A stretch of 64,000 bases of DNA from Sporosarcina sp. FSL K6-1508 (GTDB lineage: Bacteria; Bacillota; Bacilli; Bacillales_A; Planococcaceae), in contig NZ_JBBOXF010000001.1 of the NCBI RefSeq assembly GCF_038007465.1, positions 3,917,001 to 3,981,000 on the forward strand, written 5' to 3'. Below, piece by piece: positions 24,349 through 33,631 of this stretch (positions are counted from its first letter, which is position 1; every line of letters begins with the position of its first letter). The position numbers and the translations under genes are program-made. A model generated the notes under the pieces. That model was not told where the DNA came from. It made no database searches and worked only from the letters and a program-made list of their open reading frames with translations.

Positions 24349-25323
24349 TCAATTGACCAATTTGTTTAGTACTTTTTTGAACTCTTCTATGGATTTATTC
24401 ATTTGATTTTCTGCTTCATTCATCATGCTATCAAGTAAATCTTTCACAGTCGGGATGGTTTCAATCAATCCTGCAATTTGACCGCTATTGATAAATCCAT
24501 TTTCCATATCGCCATGGATTGCACCTTTGACATGTTGTTTTTCCGACGTCAGTTCAGTGTATTGTTCCAGTGTCATCCCGGATTTTTCCAACTCATTAAG
24601 TTTAACTGCATAAGGCGTCTTTAGTATCCGCCTCAGCCGATCTACACTGCGTCCAATAAGTATTGTTTCCGTATCACTTGCTCGCACAAGATTCTGCTTG
24701 TATATGTCATGAAAGGGCGCTTCCTTTGTTGCAATTAAACGAGTTCCAATTTGCACACCACTTGCGCCTAACATAAGCGCAGCTGCCAATCCATTGCCAT
24801 CACCGATGCCTCCTGCCGCAATTACCGGTAGTTTAACGTTTTTCACTATTTGCGGTATCAATGTGAATGTCGTCAGTTCCAGGCTAGAGTTGATGCCAGC
24901 CGCTTCAAATCCTTCTGCCACGAGAAGATCTGCTCCTGCAGCTTCCGCTTTAAGGGCATGTTTCACCGAGGCTACAAGCGCAATGACTTTCACCCCTTGT
25001 TCATGTAATGCAGGAATATATGGTGCTGGATTTCCTGCTGATAGTGAAACAACTGAAATCGCATGTTTGATGACAAGATTAATCAGCTCTTTTACATATG
25101 GTGTAACACTGATTGGAATATTAATTGCGAAATTCTTCTTCGTCAGATTTTTCGTTTCAACTATTAATTTCTCTACTTCAGCGGGAGTCATTGTACCGCA
25201 TCCTATCGTACCAAGCCCCCCTGCCTCTGAAACAGTCGCTGTTAGCTGGGCATTACTAATATTCCCCATTCCGCCTTGTATAATTGGATAATCAATTTCA
25301 AGTAGCTCACAAACGTATATCAT
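24349..25323 (-). CDS. Nitronate monooxygenase / FabK-like FMN protein
   Basis: 324 residues, TIM-barrel flavoprotein of the NMO/2-nitropropane dioxygenase family (PF03060). Seen are the start LLEIDYPIIQGGMGNIS, phosphate loops VIAAGGIGDGNGLAAAL and GASGVQIGTRLIAT. The usual EAGGH motif with the active-site His reads EAAGIN here (140-145), so the His is replaced by Ile. This suggests it is neither a standard nitronate monooxygenase nor a standard FabK. Single gene, convergent with gntR, divergent from the carbonic anhydrase-like gene. Confidence 0.75.
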   Translation of the reverse strand: MIYVCELLEIDYPIIQGGMGNISNAQLTATVSEAGGLGTIGCGTMTPAEVEKLIVETKNLTKKNFAINIPISVTPYVKELINLVIKHAISVVSLSAGNPAPYIPALHEQGVKVIALVASVKHALKAEAAGADLLVAEGFEAAGINSSLELTTFTLIPQIVKNVKLPVIAAGGIGDGNGLAAALMLGASGVQIGTRLIATKEAPFHDIYKQNLVRASDTETILIGRSVDRLRRILKTPYAVKLNELEKSGMTLEQYTELTSEKQHVKGAIHGDMENGFINSGQIAGLIETIPTVKDLLDSMMNEAENQMNKSIEEFKKVLNKLVN

Positions 25324-25411
25324 TTTTCGTCCACCCCTATGTAATTATGTTATACTAAATAGAGTTAAAAAACAATTAAGAATTAAATAATAACTAGGGG
25401 GGTTGAAAGTA

Positions 25412-25939
25412 TTGTTAATCACATTCAAAGAGAAAAGCCCTGTACTCGATCCGACGGTCTTCGTTGCTCCAGGTGCTAAAATTATCGGAGAAGTTCAGAT
25501 TGGGTCAGAATCTACTATTTGGTTTAATACCGTCCTGCGAGGAGATGAAGGGCCTATTACAATAGGCAATAGGTGCAGCATCCAAGACAATTCAACCATC
25601 CACTTATATGAAGACGCTCCAGTCGTTATAGAAGATGAAGTTACCGTTGGGCATAACGTTATCCTGCATGGCTGCAAAGTCAGAAAGCGATCGATTATTG
25701 GAATGGGTTCTACAATTCTTGACCACGCAGAAATTGGTGAAGAATGTATTATTGGCGCCAACACGTTAATCCCACCAGGCAAGAAAATTCCTCCTCGTTC
25801 ACTGGTTGTTGGTTCACCGGGGAAAGTAGTGAGAGAATTAAACGACAAAGACTTTGAAATCATTCAATTGTCGATTGATTCATATGTTCAAAAAGGATAT
25901 GACTATCGGGAGATTTTCAAGAATGGAGAAAATGAGTAA
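25412..25939 (+). CDS. Gamma-carbonic anhydrase-like hexapeptide protein
   Basis: 175 residues starting at a TTG (25412), 9 bp after AGGGGGG; another TTG at 25403 directly abuts that site. Left-handed beta-helix of hexapeptide repeats (about 12-150), with the three zinc-ligand histidines in IHLYEDAP and GHNVILHGC. Ends in a C-terminal helix. Similar proteins are B. subtilis YtoA and PaaY of paa clusters; PaaY has been linked to thioesterase activity. Whether this protein serves phenylacetate breakdown here is open, as it is not in the paa operon. A hairpin terminator follows. Confidence 0.85.
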   Translation: MLITFKEKSPVLDPTVFVAPGAKIIGEVQIGSESTIWFNTVLRGDEGPITIGNRCSIQDNSTIHLYEDAPVVIEDEVTVGHNVILHGCKVRKRSIIGMGSTILDHAEIGEECIIGANTLIPPGKKIPPRSLVVGSPGKVVRELNDKDFEIIQLSIDSYVQKGYDYREIFKNGENE

Positions 25940-25998
25940 CTAATGACTCGTGCTTCTTGACACTAATCGTTCATGTTCAGTCGTCCAACTAATTAAAT

Positions 25999-26029
25999 AG
26001 AGCTGCAAATCACTATGATTTGCAGCTCT
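25999..26029 (+). terminator. Hairpin terminator
   Basis: Perfect 14-bp stem (25999-26012 with 26016-26029) and a 3-base loop, followed by a short T-rich stretch. Confidence 0.7.
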
Positions 26030-26233
26030 ATCTTTGTGTTACCGAGACAATATGTTGATATTAAAAGACGTCTGTGGATTAACCACTTTCTTACATAAAG
26101 CACATGTATATAGGGTGTCTAGTGTTTTAACACAAAAGTAAGTAGTCATTTACTGGTTAATCAACGCATGTATGCCGAGAGTATATGTGATTACTAGTTG
26201 ATACTATATAAATTGAAATAAAAGAACTCCATC

Positions 26234-26507
26234 GAACCGCTACGGCGCTAGGGGATGCCTTCACTCAGTTTATACATTGGATTCAATAGTTCAACATATA
26301 GAGAATTAGAGTCAAGAAAGACACACTCCAGATTGCAGATTTCATCACAAATAACGAAATGCTCTCTCTCGCATAGACCATCTAGCGAAGACGCGACTTC
26401 GTGGTAGCCGGAGCGATAAGACTAAGGAGGGATGCAGTTCAATCCCTCCCAAATGCTCTCCTTTCCGGCTTATTGCGGGAGGCATCCACAAAACGTCGAA
26501 GCGGGAT
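26234..26507. repeat. Family A repeat, copy with internal deletion
   Basis: Reads from GAACCGCTACGGCGCTAGGG to the end CATCCACAAAACGTCGAAGC, opposite in orientation to the 16321 copy. About 70 bp of the left arm are missing just after GGGGATGCC. Confidence 0.75.
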
Positions 26508-26735
26508 TGGCAGGATTTCTAATTCATTCTTCATGTATTGGGACATTCGTTGATCACATTCAATCGATTTATGGCACTCCAGGTTGTTGGTCTCATTCCT
26601 AATAACGAAATGTACTTTCTCACATAGACCATCCAGCGAAGACGCGACTTCGTGGTAGCCGGAGCGATAAGACTGAAAGTGAACTTCTTTCTGGCTTATC
26701 GCGGGAGGCATCCACAAAGCGTCGAAGCGGTATTA
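26508..26735. repeat. Family A repeat, linked second half-unit
   Basis: A spacer with GGGACATTCGTTGATCACATT, then another right arm of family A (26575-26735) ending CATCCACAAAGCGTCGAAGC. The same spacer and second arm follow the copy at 49990-50275, so the compound unit has been duplicated as a whole. Confidence 0.7.
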
Positions 26736-26775
26736 GGAGAAATTACAATCCACTCCAAGTATTAGGGATTTTTCA

Positions 26776-26833
26776 GTGCCTCCAAAAAGCCCTTGTAAAG
26801 CGCATATGCCGTAATCATTTGTTCAACTCATAT
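26776..26833. repeat. Short repeat segment shared with 50541-50602
   Basis: CCCTTGTAAAGCGCATATGC and TCATTTGTTCAAC recur with few changes at 50541-50602, again directly after a family A half-unit. Confidence 0.55.
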
Positions 26834-26856
26834 AAAGCCTCTTTATTTTCTGCCTA

Positions 26857-27561
26857 TTACTTTTTTCTAAATAAAGCTGCCCATAAAGCGGAAACACCGA
26901 ATACTTCCTCGTCTTTTTTTGCAACTTTCATTCTACGCATTTCTATTTCCTCAAATCCATTAAAGAGCGTCCTCAGCTTTTCTTCTGTAAAACCTAGTCC
27001 ACCATCCAAGCTGCGTAATCGGTAAACTTCCCAATCCGATATATCAGATCCACCCAAGTCCCCATCTTGCACGAAGCATGTAATAGCGAAGTATCCGCCT
27101 GGCTTTAACGCTTTTTGTATTAACTCTATGTAATTCATTCTTCGGTGCGGGGCAATGTGATGAAAACAGCCAGAATCATAGACAATATCATAAGTCTCTT
27201 CTTCTAGATGAACATCAAAAATATTATCTTGAATAAAGTTTACGGTTACCTCGCTTTCTCTCGCTCGCTCTGTTGCCCATTGAATCGATTCTTCTGATAG
27301 ATCAATTGCATCAACTGTGCACCCTTTCTCTGCAAAGTATATGGCGTTTCTTCCTGGACCACAACCAAGTTCGAGCACATTTCCGGCATTTATTATGTCT
27401 TTTTCAAAATAGCTTACCAGATTTTCGTCAGGTTTATTGACGAAAAAAGGAATTCCTTTTTCACGATTCGAATAAAACTCATTCCAAAAACCTGTAGGCT
27501 CACGTAGTAAGGAATCCAACATCTCTAATACATCCTCATGACTGGTGATTGTTTCTTTCAA
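26857..27561 (-). CDS. Class I SAM-dependent methyltransferase
   Basis: 234 residues from a TTG at 27561, 5 bp after AAGGGG; the ATG at 27582 has no ribosome site. Rossmann methyltransferase with motif I VLELGCGPGRNAIYFAEKG, acidic motif II AIDLSEESIQWA, motif IV YDIVYDSGCFHHI and LKPGGYFAITCF. The substrate is unknown; the FHH-type motif is seen in small-molecule and tellurite/thiol methyltransferases. Single gene bordered by repeats on both sides. Confidence 0.8.
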   Translation of the reverse strand: MKETITSHEDVLEMLDSLLREPTGFWNEFYSNREKGIPFFVNKPDENLVSYFEKDIINAGNVLELGCGPGRNAIYFAEKGCTVDAIDLSEESIQWATERARESEVTVNFIQDNIFDVHLEEETYDIVYDSGCFHHIAPHRRMNYIELIQKALKPGGYFAITCFVQDGDLGGSDISDWEVYRLRSLDGGLGFTEEKLRTLFNGFEEIEMRRMKVAKKDEEVFGVSALWAALFRKK

Positions 27562-27605
27562 AATAACCCCTTCTTTCTTCATTTACTGTATGTCGAAATA
27601 AGTAA

Positions 27606-27670
27606 AGCCTTCAAATACGCTTCGGCACTATGGGGATGCCCGGTAAGCCACCTGCACTCTGTTTACACAC
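27606..27670. repeat. Family A repeat remnant
   Basis: ACGCTTCGGCACTATGGGG, then TGCCCGGTAAGCC and CTCTGTTTACACACCG, are degraded pieces of the family A left arm in order. From here to 28007 I see no gene. Confidence 0.45.
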
Positions 27671-28007
27671 CGTATTCACTTTCAACTCATATGAGTATAA
27701 ATTAATTGTACTAATAATTCCGAAGTTTATTATATCGGTGAGGTTACATCTAAATTAAATAGGATCATAGTCAGTTGTCTTATTTAGCAGAATTTCACAC
27801 TCAAACATGCATGACAGGTTGTTAGTGACTTTATATTCGTTCCAAGATAGTAGGGGTCCACTTCTTATTAACTTCTTTTTTAAGTGATTTTACTACCATT
27901 TAATGAGGTGGCATTTTTCATTTTCCGTAATTCACATTACAAATGTTTCAATATCATTACGAAAGATAATTGAAGATTTATTCCATTAAAAGCTTTATAA
28001 CCATAAT

Positions 28008-28045
28008 AGGAAGGACAGATAGCATTCCCAGCCCATGTCCTTCCT
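28008..28045. terminator. Hairpin terminator
   Basis: AGGAAGGACA (28008-28017) with TGTCCTTCCT (28036-28045). It directly follows the pseudogene at 28052 on the minus strand; the T tract is better on the plus strand. Confidence 0.55.
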
Positions 28046-28051
28046 TTTATT

Positions 28052-28357
28052 TCAGAATAATTTTTCGAGTTTTTTTACAGTTTCATCATTACTACACACA
28101 ATTAAAAAATAGGCCTTAAGATATTTCTTAGCGCCCTCTTTAGCCATAGTAATAATGTCTATTTTATTCCTAGTTCTACAAGAATCATAAGTCTCAAAAG
28201 CTGTACTGCTCCACCCATTCCTTTCTCCGTCTGCATTCTTTTTTTCTTGTATGCCTGAAATTACGATGTCCATTGTTCTTGGTAACTCTACTAACACTTT
28301 TTCAAATAGATTCTATTTATCCTTTTCCTTCAGGTTTGCTTTTGTCCTTAATGCCAT
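28052..28357 (-). pseudogene. Small hypothetical gene interrupted by an in-frame TAG
   Basis: An ATG at 28357 with AGAGGAGGG upstream opens 14 codons (MALRTKANLKEKDK), meets TAG at 28315-28313, then continues in the same frame (NLFEKVLVELPRTMDIVISG...) to a stop at 28052. The downstream part has no ribosome site of its own. The simplest reading is one gene of 101 codons broken by a nonsense mutation. The product has a Lys-rich start and a possible helix KEGAKKYLKAYFLIV; I do not recognise it. Confidence 0.55.
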
Positions 28358-28547
28358 TGTGTCTATTCCCTCCTCTTAGCTAATAATTTTATACAAATTA
28401 AATGCTTCTTTTGAAACGTTGCCATTAAAATAGCGCCCTTCAACTGAGGCTTCATCACCCAAAACGTTTTTCAGACAGAAGAATTTCGTAGTACAACAGC
28501 TTTATATTCCACGAGGCAATATCAATTACTTCAATAGTGCGAAATAT

Positions 28548-29573
28548 TTAAAACGTATCCCTATAATTTTTCATTACCGTATCGCCAAAAGCTCTAATAT
28601 CTGCTAAATAATCAAATCCTTTAGGTGAACCAAAGCTATTCATCATTCTTACTGCTACAATGTCATGTTGTGGAATTACTAATAAGCCCACGCCAGTATA
28701 TCCTAGTATTTGGTACGAACCATAAGGGACCAACTTGCCAATTTCGCTTCGTTTAGCAGAGGAGCCTTTGGCAAACCACAAAAAACCGTTTTGAGGATTG
28801 TCAGTATCCTTAAAAGGCGGACTTTGAACAGAAGTCGCTAATTGTATAATTTCCTTAGGTATAATCTGTTTTTTATTGATCATACCTTTTTTCAAATGAA
28901 AATAACCCCATAGTGCCAATTCTCGAGCTGACACATACATGTTCATCTTGTCCCCTTCAGTACTTTTGTATATGAACCAATTAGGGTCATTAGGTTCTCG
29001 AATTACTTCAACCAGCTTTTCATTCATTTCCCCATACCAACCAGTTTGATTAAATTTCATAGGCTGAAATACCAGTTCAGAAACAATCTCAGCTATTGTT
29101 TTACCTGTTGAATTTTTTACAATTTGCGTTAACATGTCAATACCAATTCCACGGTATGCCCAACTTTGGCCTGGAATAAATTCTCGAATAATTTCATCTC
29201 TACCTATTTTCAAACCATGTGTATGTGTGAGTAAGTGTCGAATAGTAGTTCCGTTTAAAAAGTTTGCATCAAGTGAAGGAAGGTATTTTGTTATTGGGTC
29301 ATCAATTGATGCTATAAAACCGTTATGGACAGCATAGGCAACAGCAAATCCGATATAGCTTTTTCTAACGGAAGCAACATGAAACTGTGAATCTTCTTGA
29401 ATTCGTCTTGCATTAATAGCTTTAGAATGTTTTCCCCAGTAATCCTCTGCAACTAGTTGATCCTTATGTATAATTACCACTGCCCCTCCCGAACCGTTAA
29501 CCATTTCGAATGTTTTCTTTACATGAGCTACAACCGGATTGAACTTACCATATAATTGCTGACCACTAAACAA
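28548..29573 (-). CDS. Serine hydrolase of the beta-lactamase / penicillin-binding-like family
   Basis: 341 residues, class C-type fold (PF00144). The nucleophile is the Ser of SVRK (HVASVRKSY), the second motif is at SWAYRGIG, and HTHGL marks the helix after it; GYTGVGLLV stands near the usual KTG strand. No signal peptide, so a cytoplasmic esterase or peptidase is more likely than a wall enzyme. It is a single gene, 50 bp from the NUDIX gene upstream of it. Substrate unknown. Confidence 0.82.
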   Translation of the reverse strand: MFSGQQLYGKFNPVVAHVKKTFEMVNGSGGAVVIIHKDQLVAEDYWGKHSKAINARRIQEDSQFHVASVRKSYIGFAVAYAVHNGFIASIDDPITKYLPSLDANFLNGTTIRHLLTHTHGLKIGRDEIIREFIPGQSWAYRGIGIDMLTQIVKNSTGKTIAEIVSELVFQPMKFNQTGWYGEMNEKLVEVIREPNDPNWFIYKSTEGDKMNMYVSARELALWGYFHLKKGMINKKQIIPKEIIQLATSVQSPPFKDTDNPQNGFLWFAKGSSAKRSEIGKLVPYGSYQILGYTGVGLLVIPQHDIVAVRMMNSFGSPKGFDYLADIRAFGDTVMKNYRDTF

Positions 29574-29622
29574 GATTTAACACAACTCCCTCGACAAAAT
29601 AGAATACCTTTATTTCAAAACT

Positions 29623-30024
29623 TCATAATTTCCCGAAGATAGACTGAATCTTTTCAGTTACTTCTCTCGGTCTTACATCTAATGAGGAAAGATTTTTAAT
29701 CTCCATCCAAAGTGGTTGGTAGGTACCTCTATCTAGATTTAAATCGGTAAACTCTTCCCCGCTTCCAGTACCAAATGTTCCACCAACAATATCAGCAAGA
29801 TAAAAATATTGTGTGCCAATAAAATCAACTGAACAAACATGTTCTTTAATCTTTATTTTAACGCCTAGTTCTTCGAATGTTTCTCTTTCTGTAGCCTCTT
29901 CAGGTGTTTCTCCTTCTTCAATTCCACCGCCTGGAAAAACGTAGTAAACACAATTTTCTTTAACTCTCTTAATTAAAGCAACTTTATTTTTTTCTATAAG
30001 GACTGAAGAACCTCTATTTCTCAT
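29623..30024 (-). CDS. NUDIX hydrolase
   Basis: 133 residues if it starts at the ATG at 30024 (MRNRGSSVLIEKNKVALIKR), the common start of this family; a longer frame to a GTG at 30114 exists but has a poor ribosome site. The Nudix box GGIEEGETPEEATERETFEE followed by LGV is complete (G-x5-E-x7-RE-x2-EE-x-G). It would cleave a nucleoside diphosphate linked to another group. The exact substrate cannot be told. Confidence 0.83.
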   Translation of the reverse strand: MRNRGSSVLIEKNKVALIKRVKENCVYYVFPGGGIEEGETPEEATERETFEELGVKIKIKEHVCSVDFIGTQYFYLADIVGGTFGTGSGEEFTDLNLDRGTYQPLWMEIKNLSSLDVRPREVTEKIQSIFGKL

Positions 30025-30249
30025 TAGATACACATCCTGTGGTTTAATTTTTTCACATAGTAAATATATCAATTTAAGCCTAAAAATATTTATTACTCCT
30101 TTTTTCTGCCCCACTATGTTGAAGATAGAAACTCATATGTCTTCAAATTATACACTAATCATTTCACTTGAAATTCGAAAAACTTTAAATTTATTCTTGT
30201 AAATTCATGTCGATACAGGCTTATTGCTAGCGGAGATAGGAGATTTCAC

Positions 30250-30278
30250 AAAAAATAAAAACACCGCAAAATGCGATG
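30250..30278 (-). terminator. Rho-independent terminator downstream of paaX
   Basis: On the minus strand CATCGC (30278-30273) pairs with GCGGTG (30267-30262), followed by TTTTTATTTTTT. A second hairpin (30295-30325, AAGGAC with GTCCTT) lies between it and paaX. Confidence 0.65.
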
Positions 30279-30351
30279 CTAAATGGATGCCGGTAAGGAC
30301 ATTATTAGTTTTAGGTAACGTCCTTTTTTTATCCCCAAAAACCCGTTACTT

Positions 30352-31242
30352 TTAATTTGTTAGTTGGTCTATAATGAGCGGATGATCATCTGCATCGTAC
30401 GATTTGTCTTTCCTGCGCATGTCATTATCTTCTTGAAATACATCTTCGAAAAAACGGCTTGCTGATTGGGCTAGCAGTTTATAATATTGTTCAAATAACA
30501 GAGTGGCATGATTGCCATTCCAGATTTCCGGTAGCAGTTCTTTTGGAAGTCCCGGATCTGTAAAGAGAAATTTCCGGTATTCATGCACCAGGTTGGTCCG
30601 TTCCACGAAACACTCTGCATCTGTCATTTCACCAGCATTTATTATGCTTTGATGGACAATGTATTTTTTGCTATATGTCGCTATGAATGCTTGATATTTC
30701 TCTTCAATTTCTTCAAGTGGCCAGCTTTTTTCAACGAGCAACTTGTCCGCTTGCGGACCTTTGTATTCGGACACGAAGAAATCCACGTAAGCTTGAATAT
30801 CATACTTTTCGATTAGAAGATTCACTTCTTTTTCAAGATTATTTGGCGATATCCAGCATCCATTTGAAAAGCTGCCGAACCCACTCCATAGTAACTCTTT
30901 TCGAAGCTCATCGCGAATCTGCCTTTTTTCTTCCGGAATCGTATACATTAGCATACGCCATTTCCCATCCCAGTCAGTTGGATTCAACTTAAAAATACGG
31001 ATTGCTGCCTCTTCAATCCGTGCTTCGCCACGTTCCGTCAAGAAATAATAGCTTTTATTCCCTTGCTTTTCGGATTGAATCCATCCTTGTTTCATCATTC
31101 TTGAAACAGCAACCCGAACCGATTGTTCATTATGACCAAATTCTTTTAATAACCGAATCAAGCTGCCAATCCAAATTTTGTTTCCATAATGGCGAATGTA
31201 ATCACCATATATTGTAAAAATCATTGATTGTGTATTTGCCAT
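30352..31242 (-). CDS. paaX: PaaX-family repressor of phenylacetate catabolism
   Basis: 296 residues from the ATG at 31242; a GTG at 31251 overlaps the ribosome site. N-terminal winged helix (about 10-85: TIYGDYIRHYGNKIWIGSL, EQSVRVAVSRMMKQGWI), then the PaaX central domain WRMLMYTIPEEKRQIRDELR and the PaaX C-terminal part. PaaX represses paa genes and is released by phenylacetyl-CoA. It is separated from paaJ by about 200 bp, so probably transcribed alone. TGATTCGAC (31282-31290), just upstream, resembles the TGATTCG core of the E. coli PaaX site and may be an autoregulatory operator. Confidence 0.9.
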   Translation of the reverse strand: MANTQSMIFTIYGDYIRHYGNKIWIGSLIRLLKEFGHNEQSVRVAVSRMMKQGWIQSEKQGNKSYYFLTERGEARIEEAAIRIFKLNPTDWDGKWRMLMYTIPEEKRQIRDELRKELLWSGFGSFSNGCWISPNNLEKEVNLLIEKYDIQAYVDFFVSEYKGPQADKLLVEKSWPLEEIEEKYQAFIATYSKKYIVHQSIINAGEMTDAECFVERTNLVHEYRKFLFTDPGLPKELLPEIWNGNHATLLFEQYYKLLAQSASRFFEDVFQEDNDMRRKDKSYDADDHPLIIDQLTN

Positions 31243-31439
31243 GATACTCACTCTTTCTTTTATCGTCTCTTATCAATGTATCATGATTCGACAATTCTTT
31301 CATTATTTCGTTATATGAATGGTCAGTAAGTTATTTCCCCAACTCCTTTTTATATAAAAAACTGCCCAACTCTTGCCAAGGCTCATCCTAACTTTTTCAA
31401 GAAGAGGACTGGCCCGTGAAGGACAGCATTGTTCACCTA

Positions 31440-32645
31440 CTACTCCGACACATTCTCAATAATTGCCGCGATACCCTGGCCTACCCCGATACACATCGTT
31501 GCCAGTCCGTATTTAACTTCCTGTTTTTTCATTTCAAATAGAAGTGTCGTTAAAATTCGGGCACCACTCGCTCCTAAAGGATGCCCAAAAGCGATTGCTC
31601 CGCCATTGACATTTACTTTTTTATCGTCTAATTCTAACTGACGTATACACGCAAGTGATTGTGAAGCAAAGGCTTCATTCAATTCAACAAGTCCAATATC
31701 ATTTTTGGTCAGTCCCGCCCGTTCCAGTGCTTTTCTTGAAGCGTAAATTGGGCCAAGACCCATTACAGCGGGTTCAAGTCCTGCAGTTGCCCCAGAAACA
31801 TACCTCGCAAGTGGCTTGAGGTTTAGTTCTTTTGCCTTCTCAGCACTCATAAGAAGCAAAGCAGATGCACCGTCATTGACACCCGAAGCGTTGCCTGCTG
31901 TAACGGTGCCACCTTCAAATATCGGTTTAAGTTTACCAAGCTTTTCTAGCGTTGTATCTGGCCGCGGATGTTCATCCCGACCCACAGTTATTTCGTTCCC
32001 TTTTCGGTCTTTATAGACAACCGGGACTACTTCTTCAGCGAAACGATTTTCTTCCATTGCTTTTTTTGCGCGTTGCTGGCTTTCATAAGCAAATGAATCC
32101 TGATTTTCCCGCGTTATGGTATACTTTTGCGCGACATTTTCAGCCGTCTGTGGCATTGTGTCCGCGCCATACATTTCTTTCAACTTATTATTCGTGAAGC
32201 GCCAACCGATTGTTGTATCTTGCAGTTCCATATTCCCACGGGGATTTGCTTTATCAGGCTTTGCCATGACGAGGGGAGCACGCGTCATGCTTTCTGTTCC
32301 ACCGGCAATGTAAATATCGCCGTCACCAACTGCGATTGCCCTGGCGGCGTAAATAACAGCATCAAGCCCTGAACCACAAAGACGGTTAATCGTCGTGCCT
32401 GCCACTTCGACTGGAAGACCCGCCAACAAGCCTGACATTCGAGCTACATTCCGGTTATCCTCCCCTGCCTGATTGGCGTTTCCGAGAACAACTTCTTCAA
32501 TCTGCTTCGCAGGAAGATTAGGATTCCGTTCGATAAGCGCTCTAATAACAACTGCTCCTAGATCATCCGGACGTACATCTTTTAATGCGCCATTATATCT
32601 TCCGATAGGTGTACGGACAGCATCTACGATAACTACTTCTCTCAT
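31440..32645 (-). CDS. paaJ: 3-oxoadipyl-CoA / 3-oxo-5,6-dehydrosuberyl-CoA thiolase
   Basis: 401 residues, degradative thiolase. Active-site Cys in NRLCGSGLDAV, His in AIAFGHPLGASGARI, and the second Cys in ATMCIGVGQG. Length and the GNANQAGEDNRNVARM segment agree with the beta-ketoadipyl-CoA thiolase group (PaaJ/PcaF). It carries out the two thiolytic steps of the phenylacetate pathway giving acetyl-CoA and succinyl-CoA. Its ATG overlaps the TGA of paaH. Last gene of the paa operon. Confidence 0.9.
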   Translation of the reverse strand: MREVVIVDAVRTPIGRYNGALKDVRPDDLGAVVIRALIERNPNLPAKQIEEVVLGNANQAGEDNRNVARMSGLLAGLPVEVAGTTINRLCGSGLDAVIYAARAIAVGDGDIYIAGGTESMTRAPLVMAKPDKANPRGNMELQDTTIGWRFTNNKLKEMYGADTMPQTAENVAQKYTITRENQDSFAYESQQRAKKAMEENRFAEEVVPVVYKDRKGNEITVGRDEHPRPDTTLEKLGKLKPIFEGGTVTAGNASGVNDGASALLLMSAEKAKELNLKPLARYVSGATAGLEPAVMGLGPIYASRKALERAGLTKNDIGLVELNEAFASQSLACIRQLELDDKKVNVNGGAIAFGHPLGASGARILTTLLFEMKKQEVKYGLATMCIGVGQGIAAIIENVSE

Positions 32646-33514
32646 TTTGTAACCAACTCTTCTCCAAGGGCGTAGTCGTATACGCCTTTGCCGGTTTTTC
32701 GACCAAGGCGACCCGCTTTGACGTACTGCTCCAAAAGAGGCGCCGGGCGGTATTTTTCTCCTAATTTTTGATGCAAATAGTTCAAGTTATTCAAACGCGT
32801 ATCAAGCCCGACCAAATCTACGAGTTCAAATGGGCCCATGGGATAATTTAAACCTAGTTTAATCGCTTTATCAATTTCTTCCGGTGTTCCAAGCCCTTCT
32901 TGGAGCATATAAAATGCTTCGTTGCCGACAAGCGCACTAATCCTGCTTGTGATGAAACCTGGAAATTCATTAATGACAACTGTTTCTTTGCCCATCTTCA
33001 CGGCTACTTCTCTAATTAATTCCACCGTCTCATCACTCGTCTCCAACCCGCGGACAATTTCTACAAGTGGCATTTTATGTACTGGATTGAAAAAGTGCAT
33101 AGCAATTGTTTTTTCTGGACGTTTACCGAAAGAAGCAATTTCAGTAGGACTCATCGTAGATGTATTCGTTGCAAAATAACATTCCTTTGAAGCGAGTTCT
33201 TCAATTTCTTCAAACACTTGTTTTTTAATCGATGCGATTTCAGGCACCGCTTCAATAATTAAATCCGCGTTTCCAGCTACTTTTGCAAGCTCATTTTCAT
33301 AGCTCAGATTTTGGCGAGCCTTTGCAGCTTTATCCGCGGATATTTTTCCATACTTAAGTCCTTTTTCAAAAATAACGTCAATTTCATTCTTTGCATTTTG
33401 AAGTGCTGTTTCATTAATATCAACGATTGTAACTGAATACCCACCAAGTGCTGCTACATAGGCAATCCCTCTGCCCATCACGCCAGAACCAACAACAACT
33501 ACACGGTTAATCAT
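32642..33514 (-). CDS. paaH: 3-hydroxyacyl-CoA (3-hydroxyadipyl-CoA) dehydrogenase
   Basis: 290 residues, NAD-dependent. Rossmann motif VVGSGVMGRGIAY, catalytic His in MHFFNPVHKMPLVE and the EFPGFITSRI segment, then the C-terminal dimerisation domain (NYPMGPFELVDLVG). Single-domain length, not fused to a hydratase. Acts on 3-hydroxyadipyl-CoA after PaaF. GGAGG before the ATG and ATGA overlap with paaJ. Confidence 0.9.
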   Translation of the reverse strand: MINRVVVVGSGVMGRGIAYVAALGGYSVTIVDINETALQNAKNEIDVIFEKGLKYGKISADKAAKARQNLSYENELAKVAGNADLIIEAVPEIASIKKQVFEEIEELASKECYFATNTSTMSPTEIASFGKRPEKTIAMHFFNPVHKMPLVEIVRGLETSDETVELIREVAVKMGKETVVINEFPGFITSRISALVGNEAFYMLQEGLGTPEEIDKAIKLGLNYPMGPFELVDLVGLDTRLNNLNYLHQKLGEKYRPAPLLEQYVKAGRLGRKTGKGVYDYALGEELVTK

Positions 33515-33544
33515 AAGTAATCCTCCTTTTTATGGTGAAAGAAT

Positions 33545-33574
33545 ACGGACAGGAGATCATACATCCCTGTCCGT
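33545..33574. other. Intra-operon hairpin between the aldehyde dehydrogenase gene and paaH
   Basis: ACGGACAGG (33545-33553) with CCTGTCCGT (33566-33574). There is no good T tract on the minus strand, so it may be an RNA processing or stability element rather than a terminator. Confidence 0.45.
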
Positions 33575-33631
33575 TGTTTTTAAAGATAGGTATAATTTTT
33601 CAACCCGGGGCTGGACGGCGCTTTGCGCTTT

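Noticed and set aside
26439..26717. Open frame of 92 codons on the minus strand
   Set aside because: It lies wholly in family A repeats and reads the same peptide pattern as the frame at 50085-50483. The conservation is that of the repeat DNA; there is no ribosome site.
28052..28357. Pyrrolysine or programmed readthrough at the TAG codon
   Set aside because: No pyl genes or stop-codon readthrough context are visible; a simple pseudogene explains it better.
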